Of a DNA stretch of 64,000 nt, positions 48,376 through 60,479 are shown in pieces. The stretch spans positions 72,001 to 136,000 of the forward strand of contig JAQFVV010000987.1 of assembly GCA_028023455.1 (NCBI GenBank), read 5' to 3'. The number at the start of each line of letters is the position of its first letter. The stretch's first letter is position 1. A program made the position numbers and the translations under genes. This DNA is from Epiperipatus broadwayi (lineage: Eukaryota > Onychophora > Udeonychophora > Euonychophora > Peripatidae). The notes below the pieces were generated by a model that was given only the letters and a program-made list of their open reading frames with translations, did not search any database and was not told the DNA's origin.

Positions 48376-48565
48376 AGTTTAATAAATGCGTTAAGCATAA
48401 TCCCTAAATGTATTGGAAAATATGACGTCAAAAACAGTTAATTTCATTCTACTCTAGAGCCATCCACTGCAATTTTGAATAATCAGTAAATATCAAATAG
48501 TATAATGCTATAAACTCCTCCTCCACAGAATAGTTTCTGACTTTTGCCAGTGAATATTAGAATTC

Positions 48566-48706
48566 AAAGTTATATTTTTGCAGACAAGCATTGTTAGCAG
48601 AGAGGTCATCGCAGCTGCCTTGCAAGCAAGTAGTTGGTTGCAGACGGTTGTGGGTTCGCCTCCTGGCCGATGCTATGACATATGGAAAAAAAGTTATATT
48701 TTTGCA
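48566..48706 (+). mobile_element. Tailed tRNA-like SINE with perfect target duplication
   Basis: The 17-bp target duplication aaagttatatttttgca occurs at 48566-48582 and 48690-48706. Between them lies a body of about 105 bp. Its ends agcattg and cgatgct can pair as an acceptor stem. It has an anticodon-like loop cttgcaa, a long variable-arm-like insert, ggttcgcctcc (B box with C for A at the 58-equivalent), then gctatgacatatgg and a short A tail. Structure and duplication show retroposition with Pol III ancestry. Sister copy at 61310. Confidence 0.85.
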
Positions 48707-48974
48707 ATTTAGCAATGACTTTTTATTCTCTTGCATTAACCAAGTTAGTAACATGGAATTAAAAAAATATAAGGTTTTAAACTCAGGCTAACTCGAATAA
48801 TCATATAGATCTGCCACATATTTTAAAAGATTTCAGCTTTATAACAATTGTAAGCCTCTAATACTACATCTGTATAATTATTTAAAGAGGCAGTTTAGAT
48901 TTAAGACTTTAGTTTTTTAAATTTCAAGTTAATAACTGTAATAGTATAAAGGATTAAAATGACTGGTAGATGCA

Positions 48975-49100
48975 AAAATGCATTAGATCCAGCTTTGAAA
49001 CATATTCTGCCTTGATGAAGGCAAATTTCAGAAACTGGTCTGGAGATAGTTATTTTATAGCACTGTGTCATCTGATATTTATTGATTACTCAAGTTATAA
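48975..49100 (+). repeat. Family A-related copy with hammerhead-like core
   Basis: gcattagatccagc, TTGATGA (49012-49018, first residue changed), aggc, GAAAC, tg, GTC and tggaga, then the same tail as 14850-14870. Stem I is not convincingly paired. Confidence 0.4.
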
Positions 49101-49311
49101 GCAAGTAACTCTGTAGTAGGTAAAAGTAACTGCTCTTGGTATCATACAAGTAAACATATGAAAGGCTTAGGTAATGTTGCTGAAACTACTTATGACTTAT
49201 AAATATGTTTGGCAGATAGTAATTATTGCATATTGTTACATAATGAGTATGTAACATTACTAAACAATTAAGTTAATTAGTGAATGTGTTTTGACTAATA
49301 AAGATTAGTTC

Positions 49312-49336
49312 ATATATATATATATATATATATATT
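49312..49336. repeat. (TA)n run
   Basis: About 12 TA units. Confidence 0.9.
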
Positions 49337-49342
49337 TAATGG

Positions 49343-50100
49343 AAGTATTTAATGTGTGGAGTTATTCATTTATAATTATTCAATTAGAAAGCACTCAACC
49401 TAGAACAGTAGATAATAAAAGCCAGCTACCCAAAGCCAAAGTTAAAGAACTGTCAGGTGATTGCATTCAAAAGAAAGATCCTCTTTTGAATGCCATTCTA
49501 GATCTAATATAGAAATCAAGGAACTTCAGTTTATATTTATAGGTGAAAGAAATCAAAGTAAATTTTTCAATTTTCTTACTTATTATAATGAACCTCTCCA
49601 CTGGTAGGTTATGTAATGTAATATAATATTTTTAATGGAAGTTTTAATTGAATAATTTTAAATGGATAATTCCACACATTAAATATTTCCATCTAAAACA
49701 GTCATTAAAATATATTACAATACATAATCTACAATGGAGGCATTTTTTATAATAAGAAAATTGAAAAGTTTGCTATACTTTGATATTCCCCCCCCCCCAT
49801 GTGCCATAGCATCAGCTGGGAAGCAAAACCACTATCCCAGGACAACTGTTTATAAAGCAGCTGTCACTGACTTCTCGACCACTAATGCTTGACTACTTTG
49901 ATCTTATACCTACAAATGTAAACTGCAGTACTTTAATATCTATACTAGATCTACAGTGGAATTCAAAAGAGAATACTTTTAAATGCAATCAGTCTGTCAG
50001 TTTCACTTTAGCTCTTATCCTGGAGCAGTTAACTTTTGCTAGTTACTGTTCTAAGTTGAGTGATTTCTAATGGATAACTCCACACATTTTAAATATTTTA
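49343..50100. mobile_element. Nested foldback, arms about 210 bp
   Basis: Outer arms 49343-49562 and 49880-50095 are inverted copies (tgtgtggagttat, cactcaacctagaacagta, gattgcattcaaaag, agatctaatatag and complements). Inside, 49564-49770 is a second inverted pair (tttttcaattttcttactta / ataagaaaattgaaaa; taggttatgtaatg / cataatctac). A 10-bp C run sits at 49789-49798. Confidence 0.7.
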
Positions 50101-50459
50101 TCTAAAAAATCCATTAAATATTATATTACAATACATAACCTACACAAGTTTTGTGGAATAATTATCTAGAACAAATGCTACACCTTTTTCAAACCTGCAC
50201 ATGCTTCTCAACTTTATGCCTATTCATGTTTCACAAACATACAGTCAATCAACCTCAAGCAATTACTTAAAAATATATAAAATACTTTCAGTCCCATAAA
50301 GCATCTGTCATTATTCACCCACTAAGAACCATGTGACTTGCACACTATTCCATAGTATTGGTAATACATCGTCTATTCATCCACACTGTCCGATGGCGCT
50401 ATTGCTAGTGAAAAAGGAATAGATATAACGTTACCGGGCTGTTTTGAAATAATTTGGTT

Positions 50460-50720
50460 GATTTATGTTTTTAATTTTTTTTTGGGTTGTTGTTGTTGCT
50501 TTTTTTTTTTTTTTGTTTTTGAAACCGGTTTGATGTATATTTCTTAAAAATTAAATAATGGGGGGGGGGGAGTTGGTTTTTTAAAATATTCTGTCTTTTT
50601 TTTTTTTTAATTAAAGAAACTTTAATATTTCTTTTTTTTTGGGATTCAAGTCTTTTTGATTGTTTTTGAAGAAACTTTTTGTTATTTTTGATCGAGAAAA
50701 ACAACAAGGCTTTCTCGACA
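50460..50720. repeat. T/G homopolymer-rich low-complexity tract
   Basis: Runs of T (several of 8-12) and one of ten G at 50561-50570. The 78-residue Lys/Asn-rich minus frame is a by-product. Confidence 0.85.
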
Positions 50721-51570
50721 GACCTCTCTAAGACCTATTGTCATATTTCTTACGGCATTTTGACACCTTTCCAACTCGGCTCTAATATGCTTCACTGGAA
50801 GCTGATCCCAGCTTCAATAAGAATCAATTAGCCATACTGCTTGCAAAAAACCAATTTAGCAGCCCTCAAAGCCCATTCCATGAGTGAATGGAATTCCTTG
50901 GTTGACATTGAGGTGCTTGACATTCCATTTCAGAAATGTTTGATAACGCCTTCATTTCATTAAACCAGCACAAAGACAGTTTTTCTGGGTGGGTAAAATA
51001 TTTTCTTTTTTGGGGGGATTGAAGGAAGGCTGTATCTGCTTCTGTAGCAGGTCAATCTCAAAACTACAACGCCGAACGACTGTCGTCTGCCATTGAACTG
51101 TTTTGATCTAGAAAAAGTATCGGAAAGTGCGCGACTTGATCGTGAACTTTGCCAAATCATGCTTTACACTCCTCATTTCATGAATTCTGATCCCTGACAA
51201 TGAAAGTAGGGGTGTTTGACAATTCGTTACAATTTTGACTAACTCATATCAATTACAATACCTTTAAGCCAAAAAAAAAAAAATCCGTTATAATAGACTT
51301 TTCGTCATTACAACTACAGAAACCTTCATATCATATGCTGTCCACTAGTCAAGAGTAATGTCTCTAGAAAGTGTCGCATACTCATCGCTAATAATGTTCA
51401 ACATGCTAGAGATGTTGGGGTAAGGGTGCACTTCAACATCTTAGTGTTTGAACAGTTTACAGGCTGTAAGATCTATGACAGCCTTGTAAACAGCATATTT
51501 ATGTGCTTTAGCATAGAAACAGCTAGATGCTGCATTACCAATATTTGATAATAAGAAATACAAAAGCACT
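50720..51570 (-). pseudogene. Unidentified GC-richer, coding-like tract
   Basis: Less AT-rich than its surroundings. The minus strand gives plausible protein pieces: YAVYKAVIDLTACKLFKH near 51500; TVQWQTTVVRRCSFEIDLLQ near 51090; WDQLPVKHIRAELERCQNAV, RNMTIGLREVCRES near 50810-50710. They lie in different frames with stops. I do not recognise the family; a retroelement or decayed gene copy are both possible. Confidence 0.3.
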
Positions 51571-51897
51571 AAAAAAAGGAATGGTTCAATTTATACCTAT
51601 ATTCTTTCAAATTTTCACCCAGGAACATTATGACTAAAACTTAGCAATCAACATTCTATCTCAGTTGTGCTCTATCATAGCTTAAACTTTACTTCCTTTA
51701 ACACTCAACACAATATTTCACTTCTGAAAATAAATATTTGGACTCTTCTTATCATAATAATTATATTAAAATATGACACTCTTTAAATTACAAATTTATT
51801 CTATTGTAAATATATTAATATTAGTATATAATTTGTTATTAATAAAGTTTTTAAAATATAAAAAAGATCTACTAAATGCATCTAACATTTTGATTGC

Positions 51898-52772
51898 AAC
51901 ATATACACCTGGGTCTTGTTTTACGCGATATATAGGTTCCTCAGAAAACACGCGCAAACGAAATCGTGCAAAAATAGACGTAACTTACCTTGAAAAAGGG
52001 GGGATACGGACTGTGATTTTTCAAAACTTGCGTAAAAGCAAAGCACCAATGTAAAACTTACTTTAAAATTCGTGCAAATAAAAATAAGGAAATAAAATAT
52101 GACTAATAAAAAATTTCAAATTTGAAAAAAATTGATACAAGACAAACTTTTTTTAACTATAATATTTAATTTTATTCAAAACAATATATTTTTATGCATA
52201 ATTTACAGTAATTTATATTTTTTTATACACATTTTAATTATTATTGCTATTTGCCAGTGAAAAGGTTCATTTGCAAACTGATAAAAAAATCAGATTCTTC
52301 ACAAGATGAAATACAACTAGCGCCAACGTCACTCTCATGTTGTGTTAATTAATGGTTTTCTGGTGACAACGTAATTAGTAATTAATCTAACAACTAAAAA
52401 TTAAATTCTTATTTTTGTCTTTAATTTTCAATTTTAATTGTGCCCATTGCTATTACTCATCATTTAAAAATAAACATTTACATTATAATCTTGTAAAATT
52501 TAATGTGTGTATATATAAAATGTGGAAATCATGATTTTAATTTCATTATTGCATAAAATCTTACTATTATAAAGCACTGAAAATATTGAAATTACTAAGT
52601 TGAAAGTCGAATTTCAATAATGTGCTATTACTTTCAATATAACGTAAGTGCGCGAAATTTATTATTTAAAGTAATAGTGCAATATTGGAGTATGACTTCC
52701 GGTGAAACACGAATCGCGTAACTTCAAAATCGTGTTAAATAAGTCCGCATAAAAAGAGACCCAGGTGTATTG
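51898..52772. mobile_element. TA-flanked DNA transposon, about 870 bp, non-autonomous
   Basis: Ends tacacctgggtcttgtttta (51904) and the inverted agacccaggtgta (52759-52771) form inverted repeats of at least 11 perfect bases, extending with mismatches to about 26 (ttttacgcg / gcataaaa). A TA dinucleotide at both edges fits Tc1/mariner-like insertion. CpG-containing blocks (acgcgcaaacgaaatcgtg, cacgaatcgcgtaac) lie inside both ends. No transposase was recognised. Confidence 0.7.
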
Positions 52773-52984
52773 ATTTTGGTTTAAAAATTAATTTTCAAAA
52801 AACTCATCTCTTTTATCAGCCAGAAGTAGAAGAAAATCTTAAACAATTTTGAATTGCTGTAAACTTGAGAATATGAATTAAATATATTGAGTGCTTTTGA
52901 AGTAGAAAGACTTAGATGTTGAGGTACAAAACAAACTCCAATGTGTTTTTGCTTTTAAGAATGGAAAAGATGATTAGTTTATAG

Positions 52985-53500
52985 GAGTGATATAGCTACT
53001 GTAACTAAGTTTGTTGTTTATGCAGATGTTATTTTGCTTAATTTAATATACAGAAGTGAATTGGGCATCCCTTATTATGCATCACAAAAGTCTTGGAAAA
53101 ATTTCATCTAAGAATGATCCATAAAATGCTAAAAATGCAGTGGCAATATTATAAAATCAATCAATATGTTTTTTAACTTGCTGGATGTGACTCTGTAGAG
53201 TCCAATATTATAAAATCACACCTTCTTTGGATTGAATGTGCCAAGTGAATGAACAGCAGAGAACTTCTTAAATGGGTGTTTTATAATGAATTTGAAAAGG
53301 GTTTTTGTGGGGGAGGAAAATCTCATTTAAATTATAAAAATTATTTAGACATTCTAAAGAAATGCAATAGTAGTGATTTTCATTAGGAACATACAGATGA
53401 GGATAAATGATCTTCGAAGATTAAAGTTAGGTTTTTCAAAAACAAAATTTGTTGCTAAACAAGTTAAAAAATAGCACTATAAAATATAAAGTAACTACAA
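52985..53500 (+). pseudogene. LINE ORF2 C-terminal fragment
   Basis: Plus strand, shifting frames: LKTFHLRMIHKMLKMQWQ; NQYVF.LAGCDSVESNIIK; SHLLWIECAK; FYNEFEKGFCGGGKSHLNYK; NYLDILKKCN. These follow the order of the region after the reverse transcriptase in CR1/Jockey-like LINEs. The same family as 19915 and 43560. Stops and frameshifts. Confidence 0.75.
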
Positions 53501-53557
53501 TAATGATCAAGATGCTGTATACATGGACATATTTGAATTCATATACTGGTTAATATA

Positions 53558-53990
53558 CAGTGTGTCTAATAAAAGATGACTGGAAACTGGTTTCTTTCTA
53601 ACTTACCCGCAGTTGCTTCTCTGAATCTATGTAAGTAATAAGTAGTGACAAAATGTTAAGTACTAATGTGCCTGGATCATAATTTACCATGTGAAATGTG
53701 ATGATGTGTTGTACCTTAATCCATGATGAAACAATGCATGAACATTAAGTTTTGTTTTAAATTGGGAAAAACTTGTACTGAAACCTTTGATATGATTCAA
53801 ACTATGTATGACAGTGAATCTGTGAGTCAATGTTTTCAAATGGTTTTCAAGATTTTATGATGGTAGAGTGAGTATTCAATAGATGATCAACAAAGGTGTA
53901 AAACATGATCATATTTTTATGCCATAACTCACAGTCCAGACCTGCTTTAAAATTTTTGTGGTACATAATTGAACTATGTCACTATGTAAC
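53558..53990 (+). pseudogene. Mariner element 5' end with transposase N-terminus
   Basis: The left end tacagtgtgtctaataaaag (53557) followed by atgactgg resembles a mariner inverted repeat. The frame at 53743-53860 reads NIKFCFKLGKTCTETFDMIQ, TMYDSESVSQ, then out of frame FQMVFKIL and SIDDQQ. This is the mariner DNA-binding half; the catalytic half is absent. Confidence 0.75.
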
Positions 53991-54689
53991 ACATGCCTTG
54001 GTTCAGAGAAGACATCCTAGACATCTTGAAGAAAGAAACAGTCATATTTTGATTGGAACACATTACAAAATTGATTTCTAGTGTATTATTTATATTTTTG
54101 TCTTTCAAGATTTTTTCTTTTTGGAGTCAGAATAACAATACACATTTGTGAATGACTGCTGCTAATGATATGACATTCTTCACATTTGCAACAATGTTGC
54201 CATTCTTAGAGAATTAAAGAAGCAAGTTATGGTTTAACCAATAGATGTAACAGACTTCCCCTCCCCTGACATAAACCTTATAATATTTTAAATACTTTTG
54301 TGCTTATAATATTTTTATATGAGTTGACATAGCTTTAACTAATATAGAATAGATTTTTATCTATTAATTATTTAAATATATATCTCATAGATATAATATA
54401 TTTTTTCTAACTATATAAATGCATTTTTTTATTAATCATAAATCTTTTTATTTTTTAAGAATATTGTCCATTGATGAGCTTCTAATTTATAACATTTTCT
54501 GCATTTTAAAATCATTTTTTAAATTAAATTTTATGGATCTTAAAGTCTTCCAATAAAGTGTTTAATTACCAATTTTTTACCATTTCTGAGCTCTTCTTCA
54601 GTCTTTTTGTACCTATTCTCTAATTTAAATATTTTTAAAACAAATAATTTACCTTATCTATTAATTCATGTAAATCTTGCTTAACAAAT

Positions 54690-55060
54690 GTGATATATTT
54701 TACTTTTCATCTTAGGAAACTTTCTGTTTTTATTTGATTTATATATTCTTATTTCACATCTTAGGAAATTTTCCTTTTTTATTTGGTTTAGATATTCTTA
54801 GTCCATATCTTAGGAAAATTTCCCTTTTTATTCATTTTATATATTCTTACTTCACATCTTAGAAAATTTTCTGTTTATTCATTTTATATATTCTTACTTC
54901 ACTTTTTATAAAATTTTCTCTCCTTATTTGTTGTATATATTCTTACTTCATTTCTTAGGAAATTTTCCCTTTTTATTTCATTTACATATTCTTTCTTCAC
55001 ACTTTAGAAATTTTTTCCTTTTCATTTGTTTTATATATTTTTACTTCACATTTTATATAA
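54690..55060 (+). repeat. Minisatellite, about 47-bp unit, left block
   Basis: About eight diverged units of the form ttatatattcttacttcaca tcttaggaaattttcc with tttatttg. Continues at 55556-55800 after the foldback. Confidence 0.85.
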
Positions 55061-55069
55061 TAAGGTATT

Positions 55070-55556
55070 TATTTATATAGCACTATGTTAATAAATTGTA
55101 ATTGTAAATTAGTGATCAGGCTAATGCACATGCACTTTACAGATTTTAAACTATACATAAATGAATACTCTCATCTCAAACATAAGATAAAGTCATTATG
55201 AAAAGAAAGAATAAATCCATCTATCTTTTCAATCCAAACATTTAAGTATGGGCCAATCTTAATATAAATATGTTTAACTTCAACTAAAAATGATGTATAG
55301 TATATTTTAAATAATTTCGCAAGTGTCATTCACTCAAGCATAATAAAGTAATTTAAAGTGACTGCTTAATATCTTCATACTCTCATTTTCAAACACTTAA
55401 GATTGGCCCATACTTAAATATTTGGGTCAAAAAGATAAATGAATTCATTCTACCTTTTCATAAAGACTTTATCTTGTGTTTGAGAGTGAGAGTATTCATT
55501 TACATATAATTTAAAATCTGTAAAGTGTATGTGCATTAGTCTGATCACTAATTCAT
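55070..55556. mobile_element. Foldback element inserted in the minisatellite, arms about 160 bp
   Basis: Left arm 55107-55262 and right arm 55389-55555 are inverted copies (taaattagtgatcag / ctgatcactaatt; gcactttacagatttta / taaaatctgtaaagtg; aagtatgggccaatctta / taagattggcccatactt). The motif attttat at 55052 and 55558 may be the target duplication. Confidence 0.75.
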
Positions 55557-55800
55557 ATTTTATGAAATTTTCTCTGTTTGTTTTATATATTTTTACTTTG
55601 CATTTTAGGAACTTTTTCTCTTTATTTGTTTTATATATTCTTACTTCACATCTTAGGAATTTTTCTCATTTTATTTAATGTATATATTCTTCCTTTACAA
55701 ATTAGGAAATTGTCTCTTTTTATTTGTTTTTATATATTTTTACTTCACATCTTAGGGAATTTTTCCTTTTTATTCATTTTATATTTTCTCTTTATTTTAT
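55557..55800 (+). repeat. Minisatellite, right block
   Basis: About five units of the same 47-bp repeat as the left block. The hydrophobic 79-residue frame here is a by-product of the array. Confidence 0.85.
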
Positions 55801-56214
55801 GCATGTTAAATTTATGAATTCTCTTCTTTCTAATTGTTCTTATTATATCTGAAAAAGGGCAGATAGTTTTTCTAGATATATTTTGATATTTTCTTTTTTC
55901 AATAGGATATTAATTTATAGTTAGTTTGATTCATCTGTGTGCATTGATTTGAATATTTTAAAAAACACAACGCTTTTTTTTTTTTTATTCCCTAGATTGT
56001 TTTCTATGTTTTCACATCTTTATTTTTTCATTACTTATCTGTTCAACTTCTTACACATTTTTTATTCTGATTATTTATATTTTTGAGCTATCTATTTATC
56101 TCACCATGTTAGTTTTATATTCCTTACTTATCAATCACATATTTTTATATTATACTGCTACTAAATAATGTATTCTTCCTTGTTCTTTGAATTTAACAAT
56201 TATTGTTTTTACAG

Positions 56215-56250
56215 TTTCAACTGTTTTGCAGTCTTCTTCAGAGCTGTAAT
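56215..56250 (-). repeat. Hammerhead-like relic, sister of 22400-22445
   Basis: The minus strand reads CTGAAGA (one core change), gactg with cagtt as a stem, then GAAAC. No paired stem III with a cleavage triplet. Confidence 0.3.
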
Positions 56251-56339
56251 TAATAATTGTATTACATTAGTTATAATATATATTCACCCATATTGATCCA
56301 TATACACATACATTTATATATTGTAACCAAACCACTTAA

Positions 56340-56620
56340 CAAACACTACATATATTGGTTGCAACTAGTTCCTGATGAGCATATTGCAGGATGGAAATAA
56401 AAATTGGCATTACCCAATGTTTATCTTACCACCCTACAATAATATTTCCTGCTCATCATTAAAGAGATTGGAAACATCTAGAAAATTTGTTTGTTTGGTT
56501 TTCCAAATGGTGCCACTAGAGTTCCAGCTTACCACAACCTTACTTACTTATTCAGATCTGGTTATGCCAAACATAGCTCAGGAGGCAAGAGATTTTTGTG
56601 AACAAATGCAATAAATGATC
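56340..56620. other. Repeat scrap in a small open frame
   Basis: ataatatttcctgctcatca (56440-56459) is shared with 35213-35232. The 79-residue frame at 56375-56614 shows no domain. Confidence 0.3.
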
Positions 56621-56867
56621 AGTGATGTGAAATGAAACTGACTAGATAGATTAGTTTTAGATAACAATGATTTATTTATTTAACAACAAAAGTTATTGAC
56701 AGTTCATCTTTGGATTTACATTTTCCTATATGCGCATATATTTTTAGACCATTTTGATTTATATTTAATCATTCTTTTACTAGCCATCGATGATTGATGC
56801 AATAAATTCTTCACCTATAAGTTCTGTACAAAATATTCATCCTTGATTTTGGTATATGTGTGTAGGT

Positions 56868-57145
56868 TCAAGTCATTCATTTATTTAACTCATTTGATCC
56901 AAGCTTATGGATGTAGATCTAAGTCACTCATGTATTCAAAATATTAACCCTAATTCAGGTTTGTAAATTTAAGTCATTCATTTATTTAACTCTTTTTTGA
57001 TGCAAGTGTATGGAGTAGACCTAAGTCACTCATGTATTCAAAATATTAACCCTAATTCAGGTTTGTAGATTTAAGCCATCCATTTGTTTAACTCTTTCTT
57101 GATGCAGGTGTATGGATGTTGATTTATGTCTCTCATGTGCATTAA
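56868..57145 (+). repeat. Tandem repeat, unit about 110 bp, 2.5 copies
   Basis: aagtcattcatttatttaac, tgatgcaagtgtatgg and tattaaccctaattcaggtt recur at 56875, 56972 and 57073. Confidence 0.8.
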
Positions 57146-57174
57146 AAATTAACCATTGTAGATAGATGCGTATT

Positions 57175-57400
57175 GGACTAGGAGCATATGCAATTTAATT
57201 TTTATACTGAAGCATTTTCAATCTGTGGACTATAAAAGTATATTTAATCCCTGTACATATTTGAAGTAGGAACATATTCAATTTCATTTTTACATATAAG
57301 AATTTTTAATCTGTGTATTATAAATGTATATTTAATCCCTGTGCATATTTGAAGTAGAAACATATTCAATTTAATTTTTCTATAGAAGCATTACAAATTC
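57175..57400 (+). repeat. Tandem repeat, unit about 100 bp, 2.3 copies
   Basis: gaagtaggaacatattcaat and tatatttaatccctgtacat recur with few changes at 57265/57350 and 57237/57328. Confidence 0.8.
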
Positions 57401-57404
57401 TGTA

Positions 57405-58860
57405 TTCATGTATATATGAATACATCTTTAAATTAACTCACATATTATTATATTTTTCATTTATTTTTAAATCAATATTCTTAAGTTTTTTAAAATCAAT
57501 ATAATTATTATTCTTTAGAAACATTATTTCCTTATGTTCCATTTGATAAATCAATCATTTGAATATTGGCATTTTATTTTATACTTAATTATTTCAACAA
57601 ATATGTTTTCAAAAAATATATTTAAATATTATAAATGTATCTAAATTTTCTTTATCTTGACATTTAAATCTTCACATTAAAAAGGGGTTTACTTGGTATG
57701 AACAGCATACTGAATTACTGTTGCTGTTACTTAGGTATGTTTTCTGATTCCTAGGATTCACATGGTTGAAGAGAGAGGAAGAACTGTTTTTAGCCACTCT
57801 TTATGGATTTTTCAAATTATATGTTTTTCCATTATTCAGTTATCCAGTAACTAAAAGTTTTTCTTCTGTTGATGATAACTGCAGTCTCTAACTTGGGTAT
57901 TTTAGAATTCCAAAAACTAATAAATTGCATAGCAATGACTACAATTTTCAGCAGGTCTCACTCTTGACAATCCTAATAACTGATTGTACTGTAACTACCC
58001 CTTATTTAATTAAGCTGTTCCTTTTATTTCTTCTGCTTCCCGTGTTTTTTCACCTCCTAACATGTTTTTAAAAAACACCTGATTAATAGCCTAAGGCAAG
58101 AAGGTGACACTATCTTGAATGATTTTTACATCAAAATCTGAAAACATATAGCTTTAAAATAAATCATATCTGCAATATTTTAAATTGAAGATTTGTTAAT
58201 TAATGATAAAGATTTATTAATTAAATGCATCTTTTATATTTTCTTTATTTTACCTTTATTTGTTTTTATAACACAATTGGAAAAGTGACTTTAATTCACT
58301 GTCACTTGTTTTTTTATTTACATTTTTATTTACTGAACCTTGTCAGTTTTATTTTTAATTTAAACTACTTTAACTGGAGGGAAAGAAATCTTTAAAATAT
58401 ATATGTGAAACAATGTATCTGTTTCAATATGTAAAATTATGTTCATATTTTTTTGTATGTAATACTTTCATTAAACAATTTATAGCACAATCTATAAAAC
58501 AAAATTTATTTTTTTCATACTTGCTTATGATTTCATTTACCCAGCAGTCATTATCAGATCTACAATATTTAAATATATATAACAATGCAATTAATGCTTA
58601 TCTATACATGCATACTTATATATAATTCTAAAATACATTATATACAATATCATGTTGTATGGATTTTAAAAAATACAATTTTTTCAATGAACCCAGTAAT
58701 TATATTTCCTTATACATTTTTAATAATTTTATAAATATTAATCTTTTATCTTATACTTATTTTTGATTATTTTTTTTTTGCATAAACTGTTTTATACTTT
58801 TTAATATACACATATATTATTCTACATTTTTATAACTTTTAAACATTTATGTAATTTAAT
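57405..58860. other. Gene-free AT-rich DNA
   Basis: No homology was recognised. Confidence 0.45.
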
Positions 58861-58867
58861 TTATTTC

Positions 58868-59395
58868 TACAGTAACAAACTATATAGTTATGCCACCAAA
58901 TGCAAGCCTTAGTAACCAATAAATGTAGGAATGTTTGTACATAAACAATAGATGTAGAAATGTTTGTACATAAAATCTATATCTCTACTCATCCAATATC
59001 CCCAGACTAGTTTCTAGCTTGTGGTTTTCATCAATAAGGATCCTTGGATCTGAGAGCACTGCATCTTGATCTATATGACTATAAAAGGAAATGAACTTGA
59101 ATTGAAAACATTATTGTGTTTTTATTTTTGGTTCATAGCTTTATAGTTAACTAAAAAGATAAAAGTTTGGCTGCTGGAGGATTGCATTAGATACTAAGAT
59201 CTAGGTACAGTGCTCTCAGATCCAATGCTCTCCACTGATAAAAACCACAAGTTAGATATTAGTCTGGGTGGGGATACTAAATGAATAAGCACTAGTTAAA
59301 GATTTTATGCATAGACCTTCCTGCATCATATGATTACTAAGGCTTGCACTGGGTGGCACTACTATATAGAGAGTTTGATACTGTTGTAATAGCTT
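58868..59395. mobile_element. Family A foldback element, about 530 bp
   Basis: Termini tatatagttatgccacc (58881) and ggcactactatataga (59356) are inverted. Arms share ataaaatctatat/attttatgcata, catccaatatccccagacta, gagagcactgca. The inner left arm is deleted relative to 33055-33925, whose gaattgaaaacattattgtg block is kept once. Hammerhead-like cores: minus 58995-59040 (TTGATGA, GAAAC, tagtc), plus 59230-59265 (CTGATAA, GATAT). Confidence 0.75.
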
Positions 59396-59399
59396 ATGT

Positions 59400-60475
59400 A
59401 AGCATAGGAAATGGTAATCATGTGATGTTAACTTATTTCTATGATGAATTATTTTATTATAGTTTTAGCCATGTATTAATTAATTATAATATAATTAATT
59501 TTCTTTTCTTTATGTAAAACATTACATAATTCAAGTCTTTTCTATTCCTTGTGTATTATCATGATCCATGAACATATATATTTCTAAAACTGCATGCATG
59601 CCTTCAATTGTAATATAAAAATCAAGAATCATTTAAATGTATAAATGAATAAAAAATAGTCTGTAAAAAAATTATTATCATCATCATCAGTAGCAGTCAT
59701 TTACAAACATGCATTGCCAAAAGGACAAACTAGGCATAAGTTCTATGATGACTATATAAATCAATCCATGAAAACAAATTCAATCCTATATAAAACATTT
59801 TAATCTCTTGTTGCATTTACTTAATACTTTGTGTTGTCTTTTAATTTCATTTGCAGCGAACTTTCTTGTGGAAAGACTTTTTACTATTTGTCTTATTTTA
59901 GTTCTTTATTCCTCAATTACATCTTCCTAGTGAAAACAAATCAAATTTGCATTTCTTCAAACAGGGTTTGCTTCTCATAAAAAACATGCATAAGTTCTCT
60001 GTAAAATGTTCTTTACAAAGTATTGTATCACTCATTAAGAGATGTGATTTTATAGTAATAGATACTACAGAATCAATCCAGCAAATTGAAAAATTGTTGG
60101 TATAATTTTGCCAATATATTTTTAGAATTTTATTAAACATCAGAGCATCCTTAAATAATTTTTTTAAAATGATTTGGAAAATTATTCCAACAGAATACCT
60201 AAGTCTCTTTTCCATATGATAAATTAACCCAAATAATAGCTCTACATACTTCCACATCAAAATCCACCTTCATACTTAAAAAGCTATTATTATACAGTGC
60301 AGCTGGAAACTACCCTATATTATATTTTAACTCTTTATGTACAAACATATATAGCATATAGTAGCTCATGTTTTGTTGACAAGCACTGATTATAATACAA
60401 TATGTTTTGATTATTGTACTATAAGTGTACAGGACAGTATTTTTTAATATGCATTTACATATATTCCATCTTTAT
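59400..60475. other. Gene-free stretch with one orphan open frame
   Basis: The minus frame 59913-60260 is open for 115 codons (MMWKYVELLFGLIYHMEKR start). It has Cys and Phe-rich content but no motif I recognise. It may be chance or a transposon relic. Confidence 0.3.
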
Positions 60476-60479
60476 GGTT

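Noticed and set aside
56375-56614. 79-codon open frame as an exon
   Set aside because: Overlaps a repeat scrap shared with 35213 and shows no domain.
59913-60260. 115-codon minus-strand open frame as a host gene
   Set aside because: No recognisable motif, no repeat copy, and such lengths arise by chance in this amount of AT-rich DNA.
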